Positions 50,084 through 58,645 of a stretch of 64,000 nucleotides of DNA are shown here, piece by piece (within the stretch, counting starts at the first letter, position 1; each line of letters begins with the position of its first letter). The notes under the pieces were generated by a model. It was not told the origin of the DNA and did no database searches. It saw nothing but the letters and a program-made list of their open reading frames with translations. Both the position numbers and the translations under genes were made by a program. Source of the DNA: Maricaulis sp. (GTDB taxonomy: Bacteria; Pseudomonadota; Alphaproteobacteria; Caulobacterales; Maricaulaceae); assembly GCF_017643475.1 (NCBI RefSeq), contig NZ_JAEPNI010000003.1, positions 1 through 64,000 on the forward strand, in the 5' to 3' direction.

Positions 50084-51391
50084 ATGCCAATCGAAATCCT
50101 GATGCCCGCCCTGTCTCCGACCATGGAAGAGGGCACACTGGCCAAGTGGAACATCAAGGAAGGCGATACCGTCGAGAGCGGCGATGTCATTGCCGAGATC
50201 GAGACTGACAAGGCGACAATGGAAGTTGAAGCCGTCGACGAGGGCACCGTTGGCAAGATCCTGGTTGAAGAAGGCACGGAAGGCGTCAAGGTCAATGAAC
50301 TGATCGCGCTGTTGCTCGAAGATGGCGAGGATACGTCTGCGCTGGATAATGCCGGTTCGGCACCGGTCGCGGCGGCTCCTGCACCAGCTCCGGTTGCTGC
50401 TGCTCCGGCACCTGCTGCACCCACGCCTGCCGCTCCGGCTCCAGCTCTGGCGGCTCCGGTCGCTGCCTCGGGAGACCGAATCAAGGCCAGCCCGCTTGCC
50501 CGTCGTATTGCCGCAGACAAGGGTCTGGACCTCGCCAGCCTGACGGGCTCCGGCCCCTATGGCCGTATCGTCAAGCGCGATGTCGAAGGCGCCAGCGTGA
50601 CAGCCCCCGTTGCGGCGCCGCAAGCAGCGGCGACGCCGTCCGCGCCGGCTGCGGTCATCGATCATGACGAGCCGCTGGCAGCCTATGGTATCCCGGCTGA
50701 GCGTTATGAGGTCGTCAAGGCGGACAATATCACCAAGATCTCGGCCAAACGCCTGTCCGAGAGCTTCCGCGATATCCCGCATTTCCCGCTCAATATCGAT
50801 TGTAATATCGACAAGCTGCTGGATTTCCGCAAACGCGTGAACGCCGCTGCCGAGGCAGAAGGCGCCAAGGTTTCTGTCAATGACATCCTGATTAAGTGCG
50901 CCGGCCTGGCGCTCAAAAAGGTGCCGGCCGCAAACGCGTCCTGGATCGAGGATGGCCGCATTGCCATGCACAAACACGCCGACGTTTCCATGGCCGTCGC
51001 CATCGAGGGCGGCCTGATCACGCCGATTATCAAGGATGCGGATCAAAAGGGTCTCGTCGAGATCTCCCGCGAGTCCAAGGACCTGGCGATGCGTGCGCGC
51101 GACCGCAAGCTGGCACCGGAGGAATTCCAGGGCGGCACATTCTCGCTCTCCAATCTGGGCATGTTCGGCATCAAGTCCTTCGCCTCCATCATCAACCCGC
51201 CGCAGGGCATGATCATGTCGGTTGGCGCTGGCGAGCAGCGTCCCGTCGTCAAGGATGGCGCGCTGGCGATCGCCAATGTCATGACCGTCACCCTGACCTG
51301 TGACCACCGCGTGGTGGATGGTGCAACCGGTGCGAAATGGCTGGCCGCATTCAAGACCTTCGTTGAAGACCCGATGACGATGCTGATGTAG
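50084..51391 (+). CDS. pdhC: Pyruvate dehydrogenase E2, dihydrolipoamide acetyltransferase
   Basis: Core of the PDH complex; moves the acetyl group from lipoyl to CoA. In 435 residues, a lipoyl domain (1-78, Lys in [12 protein letters not shown]) is followed by a Pro/Ala linker (about 85-125) and the peripheral subunit-binding domain ([20 protein letters not shown]). The catalytic domain ends with the His motif [16 protein letters not shown]. Only one lipoyl domain is present. The frame opens at 50027, but ATG 50084 is right. It has its own promoter region, unlike in operons where it directly follows pdhB. Confidence 0.96.
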   Translation: MPIEILMPALSPTMEEGTLAKWNIKEGDTVESGDVIAEIETDKATMEVEAVDEGTVGKILVEEGTEGVKVNELIALLLEDGEDTSALDNAGSAPVAAAPAPAPVAAAPAPAAPTPAAPAPALAAPVAASGDRIKASPLARRIAADKGLDLASLTGSGPYGRIVKRDVEGASVTAPVAAPQAAATPSAPAAVIDHDEPLAAYGIPAERYEVVKADNITKISAKRLSESFRDIPHFPLNIDCNIDKLLDFRKRVNAAAEAEGAKVSVNDILIKCAGLALKKVPAANASWIEDGRIAMHKHADVSMAVAIEGGLITPIIKDADQKGLVEISRESKDLAMRARDRKLAPEEFQGGTFSLSNLGMFGIKSFASIINPPQGMIMSVGAGEQRPVVKDGALAIANVMTVTLTCDHRVVDGATGAKWLAAFKTFVEDPMTMLM

Positions 51392-51401
51392 GCAGATCAT
51401 C

Positions 51402-52184
51402 ATGCCCATCACCTCCCAACTTGCCGAGATTCGCCATACCGATCTGGTGTTCCCGGAACAGACCAATCATCAGGGTACGTATTTTGGTGGTGCGGCGATG
51501 GCGGTGATGGACAAGGTGGCTTTCCTGGTCTCCGCGCGTCACGCCCGCCGGCCGTTTGTAACGGCATCCTGCGACCGTATCGATTTCCGCAATCCGGCCT
51601 ATGTCGGCAATATGATCGAATTGTCCGGCCAGGTGCGTCTTGTAGGTCGGTCTTCACTCGTCGTGGACGTGGAGCTTGCAGCAGAAGACCTGCGCACAGG
51701 CGAGCGGCGCATCTGTACGCGTGGTGCCTTCACCATGGTCGCGGCAGACCGAAAGACCAATCCGGAACGCCTGCCTCCAGCCCCCGATGCCAAGCCCGAA
51801 TTTGCGCCATCACCGGTCGGGTCTGCGCGGACGCTGCGCCTGGTCTTCCCTGGCGATACCAATCATCTGGGCCAGCTGTTTGGTGGCGGGGCGATGTCGA
51901 TCATGGGCAAGGCTGCCTATATCGCCGCGTCACGGCATGCCCGCTGTGAGATCGGCATGGCGGCGTCCGACAAGATCGATTTCATCGCCCCCACCCAGGA
52001 AGGCGAAATGCTTGATGTCGTTGCAGAAGTCCGTGAGGTTGGACGCTCTTCACTGCGTGTTGGCGTGCGGGCGGAAGCGGAAAACCTGATGACGGCCGAG
52101 CGGCGTCTGGTCGGTGAGGCAGAGTACGTTATGGTCGCCCTGGATGACGAGGGCAATCCAACAACGGCGCCCCCACTGGCCTAG
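51402..52184 (+). CDS. Acyl-CoA thioesterase with two hotdog domains
   Basis: A 260-residue protein with two hotdog domains in tandem. The first is FPEQTNHQGTYFGGAAMAVMDK, the second FPGDTNHLGQLFGGGAMSIMGK, the same motif about 140 residues apart. This is the ACOT/BFIT-type arrangement that hydrolyses acyl-CoA to free acid and CoA. It starts 10 bp after pdhC. Location with the acetyl-CoA-producing complex suggests control of acyl-CoA pools, but this is inference. Confidence 0.85.
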   Translation: MPITSQLAEIRHTDLVFPEQTNHQGTYFGGAAMAVMDKVAFLVSARHARRPFVTASCDRIDFRNPAYVGNMIELSGQVRLVGRSSLVVDVELAAEDLRTGERRICTRGAFTMVAADRKTNPERLPPAPDAKPEFAPSPVGSARTLRLVFPGDTNHLGQLFGGGAMSIMGKAAYIAASRHARCEIGMAASDKIDFIAPTQEGEMLDVVAEVREVGRSSLRVGVRAEAENLMTAERRLVGEAEYVMVALDDEGNPTTAPPLA

Positions 52185-52235
52185 GGCGGGCGACTCTCTC
52201 TACCTCTAGTGCGTGCCCGCTACTGGAGATCGCCG

Positions 52236-52607
52236 ATGACCGTGAAGTCCATTTCCCTGAACGAAAAACACAGCCAGTTCGAAGCGCCGTGGTCACCCAA
52301 GCGCATCGCCACGGTGGACAATTACGACATCAAGCTGGCCAAGGCCGAAGGTCATTTCGACTGGCACAAACATGATGATGAAGACGAGATGTTCTTCATT
52401 TCGCGTGGTTTGCTGGAAATCGAGATCGAGGGACAGGACCCGGTCATTCTTGGACCCGGTGAGCTCTGTGTGATCCCCAAGGGAATCCGTCATCGCCCGG
52501 TCGCCAAGACCGAGGAAGTCCACATCATGCTGTTCGAAAAGGCCGGGGTCACGAACACCGGCGATAATCCCGACAGTGACCTGACCCAGACCATCGAGGA
52601 TATCTAG
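52236..52607 (+). CDS. Small cupin-domain protein
   Basis: A 123-residue single-cupin protein. The first cupin motif (AEGHFDWHKHDDEDEMFFISRG) has the His/His/Glu metal ligands, and the second, LGPGELCVIPKGIRHRP, has the last His. ATG 52236 follows CTGGAGATCGCC. It overlaps the end of the convergent dehalogenase by 4 bp. Small cupins of this kind are often isomerases, sensors or dioxygenase relatives; no function is assigned. Confidence 0.85.
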   Translation: MTVKSISLNEKHSQFEAPWSPKRIATVDNYDIKLAKAEGHFDWHKHDDEDEMFFISRGLLEIEIEGQDPVILGPGELCVIPKGIRHRPVAKTEEVHIMLFEKAGVTNTGDNPDSDLTQTIEDI

Positions 52608-53524
52608 GGCTTTTGGTCCAGACCAAAGCGCTCTACGGCGGCCCGGGCAATGGGTTCACCCCATTCCTGGACAAAGTGACCGCCGTCAGCAATTTCCATC
52701 GGTTCCGGACAATTCCTGATCAGGCGTTGGAGTGATCGCATGGCTGGTGGGCCCAACACAGGGTCCTGCATCCCGATCGCCATGAAACTCTCGCCCTGCC
52801 AGTCTTGCTTCCAGAATTTCGCAGCGGCCAGTCCTGTGTCCACACCTTCCATTTCCGGGGAGGTCTGTACCAGCATGGGGAAACGGCGGACGCCAGCCTT
52901 GTAATCATCCGACGGGAAGGGAGCGTTATAGGCCGCGACTTCGGCCTCGTTCAGAACAGGTGTCGCGCGCGCCATCAAGCCACCGACGTCGAAATTGGGT
53001 GTCGTGGCGACGTAATTGCGCCAGGCGTCAAAACCGTCCCCGGCAGGGCGTCCGACACCCAGCCCGGTATTCATCACCAGCAGGCGTGTAAAGCGATCCG
53101 GATAGTCCTTGGGGATGGTCAGCCCCAGAAGCCCACCCCAGTCCTGGCAGACCAGGCAGACATCCTGGATGTCCATGCGCTCGAGAAAGGCCTTGAGCAT
53201 GTTGCGGTGGAAATGGAATGTGTAGTCAGCGTCTTGGACCGGCTTGTCGGAGCGCCCGAAACCGAGAAAATCAGGCGCAATCACGCGGGCACCGGCTTCA
53301 AGGAAGACCGGGATCATCTTCCTGTAGAGGAATGACCAGCTGGGCTCGCCGTGCAGACACAGGAAGACGGGTGCGTCCGATTTCGGTCCTTCATCCACAT
53401 AGTGTACGCGAAGGCCTTCATATCCAGGCAGCTCATCCACATAGTTTGGTGCATAGGGCCAGTCAGGCAGATCCGCAAAACGATCATCATCGGTGCGGAG
53501 CGCTTTAAGTACTGTATCGACCAT
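52604..53524 (-). CDS. Haloalkane dehalogenase (DhlA-like, HLD-I)
   Basis: Alpha/beta hydrolase that replaces halogen by hydroxyl in haloalkanes. The 306 residues align from memory with Xanthobacter DhlA across the whole length. Asp128 in CQDWGG is the nucleophile, with Trp129 and Trp168 (DAWRN) as halide-binding partners. Asp254 (GMQDPVLGP) lies 29 residues before His283 (DGGHFVQEWG), the DhlA spacing. HGEPSWSFLYRKMIP is the oxyanion segment. The substrate is unknown. It is divergent from lpdA. Confidence 0.93.
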   Translation of the reverse strand: MVDTVLKALRTDDDRFADLPDWPYAPNYVDELPGYEGLRVHYVDEGPKSDAPVFLCLHGEPSWSFLYRKMIPVFLEAGARVIAPDFLGFGRSDKPVQDADYTFHFHRNMLKAFLERMDIQDVCLVCQDWGGLLGLTIPKDYPDRFTRLLVMNTGLGVGRPAGDGFDAWRNYVATTPNFDVGGLMARATPVLNEAEVAAYNAPFPSDDYKAGVRRFPMLVQTSPEMEGVDTGLAAAKFWKQDWQGESFMAIGMQDPVLGPPAMRSLQRLIRNCPEPMEIADGGHFVQEWGEPIARAAVERFGLDQKP

Positions 53525-53582
53525 AATTTTCCTCCCGTTTATCGCGCGTCAGAGTAATCCCCGTCCGCGGGCCTCGCCAGCA

Positions 53583-53634
53583 TTGATCCGAACCGGGTTC
53601 GCTGCTAGGAGAAAAATCGAATTCCGCAAATTCG
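53583..53634 (+). promoter_or_regulatory. lpdA promoter region with dyads
   Basis: TTGATC (53583-53588), 17 bp, TAGGAG (53606-53611) is a weak promoter candidate, with the dyad CGAAC-CGG-GTTCG (53589-53601) in the spacer. A second dyad, CGAATT-CCGCA-AATTCG (53618-53634), shares CCGCAAA with the pdhA operator. Confidence 0.4.
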
Positions 53635-53659
53635 TTCACACGCGAAGAAAGTCACGCCC

Positions 53660-55060
53660 ATGCCTGCAACAGCTTATGATGTTATCGTTATCGGTGGTGG
53701 TCCCGGCGGCTATGTCGCCGCGATCCGGGCAGCCCAGCTGGGCATGAAGGTGGCCGTCGTCGAGCGGGAGCATTTGGGTGGTATCTGTCTGAACTGGGGC
53801 TGTATCCCGACCAAGGCCCTTTTGCGGACCTCCGAGGTCTATCATCTCATGCAGCACGCGTCTGATTTCGGTCTAAAGGCAGAGAAGATCAGTTACGACA
53901 TCGAGGCAATCGTCAAACGCTCGCGCGGTGTTGCCAACCGCCTCTCGAGCGGGATCGGCATGCTTCTGAAAAAGAACAAGGTCGACGTGATCGAGGGTGA
54001 GGCCAAGCTGAGCAAGGGCGGCGTGGCTCCGAACGTCGTTGTGGCCGGCAAGTCCTACTCTGCCAAACACGTCATCCTGGCCACGGGAGCCCGGGCGCGC
54101 ACCGTGCCGGCAGCAGGACTTGAGCCGGACGGTGACAAGATCTGGACCTATCGTGAAGCCATGGTGCCCAAGGAGATGCCGAAATCTCTGCTGGTCATCG
54201 GTTCGGGCGCGATCGGGATCGAGTTCGCGAGTTTCTACAAGACGATGGGCGCGGATGTAACTGTTGTCGAAATGATGGATCGTGTCCTGCCGGTCGAGGA
54301 TGAGGAAATTTCCAAGCTCGCTGCGAAGGCTTTCAAGAAACAGGGCATGAATCTGATGACAGGAGCCCAGGTCGAAAAGCTCGACAAGGGCCCCAAGACC
54401 GTCAAGGTTCACGTCAAGGACGCCAAGGGCAAGGTCCAGATTGTCGAGGTCGAGAAAGTCATCCTGGCGATCGGTATTGTCGGCAATGTCGAGAATCTCG
54501 GCCTTGAAGCGCTGGGTGCCAAGGTCGACCGTGGCCATATCGTCAATGATGGTTTCGGACGCACCAATGTAAAAGGCCTCTATGCCATCGGTGATGTCGC
54601 CGGGCCGCCCTGGCTGGCCCACAAGGCGTCTCACGAAGGTGTGGTCTGTGTTGAGAAGATCGCCGGCCTCGATGTTCACGCCTTCGAGACGTCGAATATC
54701 CCGGGATGTACGTATTGCCACCCGCAGGTCGCTTCGGTCGGTCTCACCGAGGCCAAGGCTAAGGAAGCCGGCTACGACATTAAGGTTGGTCGGTTCCCCT
54801 TTGTGGGTAACGGCAAGGCTATCGCGCTGGGTGACGACCAGGGCTTGGTGAAGACGATTTTCGACAAGAAAACCGGTGAACTCCTGGGCGCTCACATGAT
54901 CGGTGCGGAAGTCACCGAGATGATCCAGGGTTATGTCGTTGCGCGTCAGCTGGAAACGACCGAGGAAGACCTCATGCACACTGTCTTCCCGCACCCGACC
55001 TTGTCGGAAATGATGCACGAAAGCGTCCTCGACGCCTATGACAAGGTCATCCACATGTAG
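53660..55060 (+). CDS. lpdA: Dihydrolipoamide dehydrogenase (E3)
   Basis: FAD enzyme that reoxidises the dihydrolipoyl groups of PDH and related complexes, giving NADH. The 466 residues have IGGGPGGYVAAIRAAQLGMK (FAD), the redox pair Cys43/Cys48 (GGICLNWGCIPTKALL), GSGAIGIEFASFY (NAD) and the C-terminal His-Glu pair (HPHPTLSEMMHE). It completes the complex encoded at 45.5-51.4 kb. It may also serve the 2-oxoglutarate dehydrogenase complex. Confidence 0.97.
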   Translation: MPATAYDVIVIGGGPGGYVAAIRAAQLGMKVAVVEREHLGGICLNWGCIPTKALLRTSEVYHLMQHASDFGLKAEKISYDIEAIVKRSRGVANRLSSGIGMLLKKNKVDVIEGEAKLSKGGVAPNVVVAGKSYSAKHVILATGARARTVPAAGLEPDGDKIWTYREAMVPKEMPKSLLVIGSGAIGIEFASFYKTMGADVTVVEMMDRVLPVEDEEISKLAAKAFKKQGMNLMTGAQVEKLDKGPKTVKVHVKDAKGKVQIVEVEKVILAIGIVGNVENLGLEALGAKVDRGHIVNDGFGRTNVKGLYAIGDVAGPPWLAHKASHEGVVCVEKIAGLDVHAFETSNIPGCTYCHPQVASVGLTEAKAKEAGYDIKVGRFPFVGNGKAIALGDDQGLVKTIFDKKTGELLGAHMIGAEVTEMIQGYVVARQLETTEEDLMHTVFPHPTLSEMMHESVLDAYDKVIHM

Positions 55061-55096
55061 GAGTTCGGGGCAGGGGATGTGTTCAGGAGCATTCCC

Positions 55097-55122
55097 TGCA
55101 TGCAAAATCGTCTCCGCATGCA
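55097..55122. promoter_or_regulatory. Inverted repeat between lpdA and the lipoprotein gene
   Basis: TGCATGC-N12-GCATGCA is a 7-bp dyad 37 bp after lpdA and 37 bp before the next start. Too little T for a terminator. A possible operator for the lipoprotein gene. Confidence 0.35.
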
Positions 55123-55158
55123 TCATAGGGTCTGAAAGCACACCCTGCGGAGGACATC

Positions 55159-55848
55159 ATGTTGCGCAATCTGGCGATAATCACGGTTTCGGCCCTGGCC
55201 GTATCAGCCTGCACCTATTCCAGCTATGGTCCGGATGAGCACCGTTCCGTTGAATCTGCCGGACTGGTTTCCTCACGCAATGTCGATGTAACCGGAGATG
55301 CCGAGTTTGCCGGCATGATCGTGCGTGCTGACGGTGATATTGATGGCGATCTGGACGTGGCGGGTGCCACAGTGCGTTCCAACGCCGACGTCGGCGGCAA
55401 TCTCTCAGCTGCCGGAGCACGTCTTCGGTTCAACGGAACTGTCGCGGGTGATGCCGAAATCGCTGCTGCCACTGCGCATGTCGATGCGATCATCGAAGGC
55501 CATACGGAAATTGCCGCGGCACGACTGCGTCTGGATGGTGAAATGCGCGGCCCGGTCGAGATCGCGGCCTCTCGCGCCACGATTCGCGGTCGTTTTCTCC
55601 AGGGCTTCGAATTTGAGGGGCATGGGAACCGCAAGAGCGGTGACCTGACGCTGGCGGGTGAATTTCTGGGCGGTGGAGCCATTTGTTCAACCGAGATCGA
55701 AATCACCAGCGCCGCGCGTTTCGAGGGCGATTTTCTCTTTGTCTCGGACAGCCGGCCGGATCGCTTGCCGTCCGGCGCGGAGTTCATTGATCTCGACGGA
55801 CGCGATTGCGAGAAATTCGAACACGAACGTTTCAGTCGCCACGGCTAG
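55159..55848 (+). CDS. Lipoprotein with beta-solenoid (bactofilin-like) repeats
   Basis: A 229-residue putative lipoprotein. Residues 1-18 are a signal with lipobox (AVSAC, Cys18). From about 40 to 160 short repeats of 15-20 residues run on: NVDVTGDAEFAGMIVRADG, DIDGDLDVAGATVRSNADVG and so on, the pattern of a right-handed beta-solenoid like bactofilins. A C-terminal part with three Cys follows. ATG 55159 follows GCGGAGGAC. Two proteins with the same repeat style lie at 57.8 and 58.6 kb. Polymer formation in the envelope is a guess from the fold. Confidence 0.75.
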   Translation: MLRNLAIITVSALAVSACTYSSYGPDEHRSVESAGLVSSRNVDVTGDAEFAGMIVRADGDIDGDLDVAGATVRSNADVGGNLSAAGARLRFNGTVAGDAEIAAATAHVDAIIEGHTEIAAARLRLDGEMRGPVEIAASRATIRGRFLQGFEFEGHGNRKSGDLTLAGEFLGGGAICSTEIEITSAARFEGDFLFVSDSRPDRLPSGAEFIDLDGRDCEKFEHERFSRHG

Positions 55849-55867
55849 GAACTGACAACATCAAAAG

Positions 55868-55894
55868 AAAAGGCCCGGATTGTCCGGGCCTTTT
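55868..55894. terminator. Bidirectional terminator
   Basis: AAAAGGCCCGGA (55868-55879) pairs perfectly with TCCGGGCCTTTT (55883-55894), loop TTG. A on one side and T on the other allow use for the lipoprotein gene and the convergent acyl-activating gene. Confidence 0.9.
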
Positions 55895-55915
55895 AGTGTC
55901 TGCATCTTTCAAGCG

Positions 55916-57574
55916 CTACTGCGCTGGCTCGGGCTCGACGGCTGTGACCGGTGGTTCGGCCATCGCCTCGTTTACCATGGCCTGGACACGGCCGTAATTG
56001 GTCTTGCCGGTTCCAAGAACAGGGATCTCGTCGACAATCACGATCTTCTTGGGCACTGCGAGCTCGGTCACGCCATGATTTTTCGCGAAGGCCAAAAAAT
56101 CAGCGCGCCCGGCATTCTTGTAGGTGGTCAGCAGAATGATTTGCTCTCCCTTGCGCTTGTCCGGGATCGCAGCTGCTGCATGCATGCTGTCGGGCCAAAG
56201 CGATGTTGCGCAATTTTCGACAACAGCGAGAGAGACCATTTCCCCACCAAGCTTGGCAAAGCGTTTGACCCGGCCGCGGATTCTGAGAAAGCCCTCGTCA
56301 TCGATCGCCACGATATCACCCGTGTCGTGCCAGCCGTCCGCCGGTTCTTCCAGAACCAGGGGCGCTGACGGGCGGATATAGCCACGCATGATATTGGGCC
56401 CTGAGATGTGAAGCTGTCCGCCATCATCAATTCCATTGACGGGAATCAGCTTTGCCTTGGCGCCAGGCAGGAGGCGACCAACGGTGCCAGGTTTGTTCGC
56501 GTCGGGCTGGTTCACGGCAAGCACCGGGGCCGCTTCGGTCAGGCCATAGCCTTCAACAATATCGACCTCGAACTTGTCCTTGAGCATGGTGCGGGTCTCG
56601 TCCTTGACGCGCTCGGCACCGCACACCGCCATGCGCAGGCTGGACAAATCCTTCTTGTCGGCCGCGCGGGCGTATTGATTGATAAAGGTGTCAGTGGCGA
56701 ACAGGATCGTTGCGCCTGTTTCGGCAACCCGTTTGACGATGGTCTTTGCCTGCAGCGGCGTCGGGTGACAGATCGCCGGTATGCCCAGGTTGATTGGTAA
56801 CAGAACCCCGCCCGTCAGGCCGAAACTGTGGAAGGTCGGCATCGGGTTGAAAAGCACATCTGTTGGCAGAAGCGTGATGTGATCACGGACCTGTTCAACA
56901 TTGGCCAGCAGATTGGCGTGGCTGAGCACCACGCCCTTCGGCTGCCCCTCGGTACCGGATGTGAAGAGGTAGACTGCTGCGTCATCAGGATCAGGCCATG
57001 CGCGGACCGCCCAGGGCGCGATCGTTCCAACTGCAGCCGCAATCTTGTCCTTGATGCTCAGATTCTCACGGACATCCTCGAGATAGATCATCTCATGGTC
57101 AGCCGCCAGCGACTCTTCGAGCGCCTGCAATTCGCCGAGTTCAATGAAGCGGTGCGCTGTCACGATGCGTTTGCATTTGCTGGCTATACAAGCGGACTTA
57201 ATCGCCGCCTCGCCCGCAGTGAAGTTCAGCATAGCCGGCACACGGCCATAGGCGGAGACTGCGAAGATAGATACGATTGCACCAACCCCGGTTGGCAGCA
57301 GGATCGCGACGGCTTCGCCCTTTTCAGTGCCCGCCTTGAGAGCATGACCGAGAGCAAATGCAGCCTGAATCAGTTCGTTGTAGCTGAGCTCGCGTCCATC
57401 CGCGTCGATCGCGGCAACCTTCTTGCCACCGTAACGGCCGCGTGATTGCAGCAGGCCTTCGAATATTGACTTGCGGATGCGGTTCTCGTCGAACTTGTCA
57501 CCCTCGTAAATCTTGTCGGCCGGTTGCTCGATTGCCGTCGCAATCGGTTCACCAGCGGCAGAATCAACCGCCAT
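55916..57574 (-). CDS. AMP-binding acyl-activating enzyme, Aas-like
   Basis: Acyl-CoA or acyl-ACP ligase of the ANL superfamily, 552 residues. YLFTSGTEGQPKGVVLSHAN is the P-loop-like A3 motif, GYGLTEAAPVLAVN the A5 motif, GWHDTGDIVAIDDEG the A7 motif, and IPVLGTGKTNYGRVQ the A10 Lys. It resembles the C-terminal synthetase half of E. coli Aas but lacks the acyltransferase half. It may recycle fatty acids released from envelope lipids. It is divergent from the 57.8-kb lipoprotein gene and convergent with the 55.2-kb one. Confidence 0.85.
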   Translation of the reverse strand: MAVDSAAGEPIATAIEQPADKIYEGDKFDENRIRKSIFEGLLQSRGRYGGKKVAAIDADGRELSYNELIQAAFALGHALKAGTEKGEAVAILLPTGVGAIVSIFAVSAYGRVPAMLNFTAGEAAIKSACIASKCKRIVTAHRFIELGELQALEESLAADHEMIYLEDVRENLSIKDKIAAAVGTIAPWAVRAWPDPDDAAVYLFTSGTEGQPKGVVLSHANLLANVEQVRDHITLLPTDVLFNPMPTFHSFGLTGGVLLPINLGIPAICHPTPLQAKTIVKRVAETGATILFATDTFINQYARAADKKDLSSLRMAVCGAERVKDETRTMLKDKFEVDIVEGYGLTEAAPVLAVNQPDANKPGTVGRLLPGAKAKLIPVNGIDDGGQLHISGPNIMRGYIRPSAPLVLEEPADGWHDTGDIVAIDDEGFLRIRGRVKRFAKLGGEMVSLAVVENCATSLWPDSMHAAAAIPDKRKGEQIILLTTYKNAGRADFLAFAKNHGVTELAVPKKIVIVDEIPVLGTGKTNYGRVQAMVNEAMAEPPVTAVEPEPAQ

Positions 57575-57721
57575 TCAATCCTCCCGGAAGTCCGCCATTC
57601 TAATGTTTTAGCGGCACACTTTTGATTGCTGGATATTACTGCGAACCGGCGGGGAGGGAAGAGCTGAGTGCCATTCCAGTTTGTGGACTAAAGCGCATTA
57701 TCTCGGAAAACATTAAATATT

Positions 57722-57770
57722 TATCGTTTATCAAAAAATTTCTTGATATCGTTTTTCGATAATGTAAGTT
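57722..57770 (+). promoter_or_regulatory. Dense operator/promoter before the beta-solenoid genes
   Basis: In an AT-rich 259-bp gap, TTGATA (57743-57748) with 16 bp to TAAGTT (57765-57770) is a possible promoter. The perfect dyad TATCG-TTTTT-CGATA (57747-57761) fills its spacer. A partial copy TATCGTTTATC lies at 57722-57732, and ATCAA-N8-TTGAT (57730-57747) overlaps both. A strong regulator site is likely; its protein is unknown. Confidence 0.55.
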
Positions 57771-57833
57771 CCCAATGAATGCTGGGGAGCGTCTAAAACA
57801 TCGCAGTAGCGACTGCGAACTTAGGAGATTCAA

Positions 57834-58598
57834 ATGCGTAAGGCCCTGATCGCAACCGCGTCAATGCTGGGAGCGACCCTTCTTTCCGGTTGCGTCATCG
57901 TTGTTGGCGACGACGATAGCAAAAGCTTCAATCCGGAAGTGCGACGTGATGGATATCTTGTTTTGGACCGCAGCGGCGATTTCAGCCGAATCGGCGGTGA
58001 TATTGATCTGCGCGGACAGCTCGGCGGCGATCTGAATCTGGTCAGCGGTGATGTCACGGCAGACGACCTGCAGGTCGGCGGCGGCGTGTCCATCGCTGCA
58101 GGTGACGTGGATTTCAGCGGCCGCGTGTCGAACGATGTGGCCATCGCCGGTGGCGACGTCAATTTTGACGGCATTGGCGAAGAAGATGTCGAGATCGCTG
58201 CGGGTGATCTCTTTGTGGCCGGCCAGGTGGGCCGGGACGGTTCCTTTGCGGCGGGGGACATGCTGATCGAAGCGTCGATCGGGCGTGACCTCAACGCGCA
58301 TGCGGACCACATGATTATTCGCAGCACCGTCGACGGAGAAGTCGAGCTGGTGGCTGCCAAGGAAATTCGCCGTCGTCGCAGGAACGATCCGGAGCACGGC
58401 CTGATCGTTATCTCTGGCGAGTTGCGTGGCGGTGGAGAAGTGTGCGGCATCACGATCGAGTTTGAACGTGGCGCCTCGGTAGGCGAAAGCCTGACGGTCT
58501 GGGCTGAAAACGAGCCTGATTCGTCGGATGTTCGGGGACGATCAAACATTTCCTATATTCCGCGTGATGGCGTCGATTGCGACGACCTGATCGACTGA
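57834..58598 (+). CDS. Lipoprotein with beta-solenoid repeats
   Basis: A 254-residue putative lipoprotein with signal and lipobox (LLSGC, Cys21). Regular repeats follow: GGDIDLRGQLGGDLNLVSGD, VTADDLQVGGGVSIAAGD, VDFSGRVSNDVAIAGGDVNF, of about 18-20 residues each, rich in Gly and Asp, matching a bactofilin-like solenoid. A C-terminal part holds two Cys. AGGAGATTCAA precedes ATG 57834. It is the first gene after the dyad-rich region and 47 bp before the membrane-linked homologue, so they likely form one operon. Confidence 0.78.
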   Translation: MRKALIATASMLGATLLSGCVIVVGDDDSKSFNPEVRRDGYLVLDRSGDFSRIGGDIDLRGQLGGDLNLVSGDVTADDLQVGGGVSIAAGDVDFSGRVSNDVAIAGGDVNFDGIGEEDVEIAAGDLFVAGQVGRDGSFAAGDMLIEASIGRDLNAHADHMIIRSTVDGEVELVAAKEIRRRRRNDPEHGLIVISGELRGGGEVCGITIEFERGASVGESLTVWAENEPDSSDVRGRSNISYIPRDGVDCDDLID

Positions 58599-58645
58599 AT
58601 TCAATTCGAAAACCTGTCTGCCGGGGGGCACAGGGAGCGAGACGC

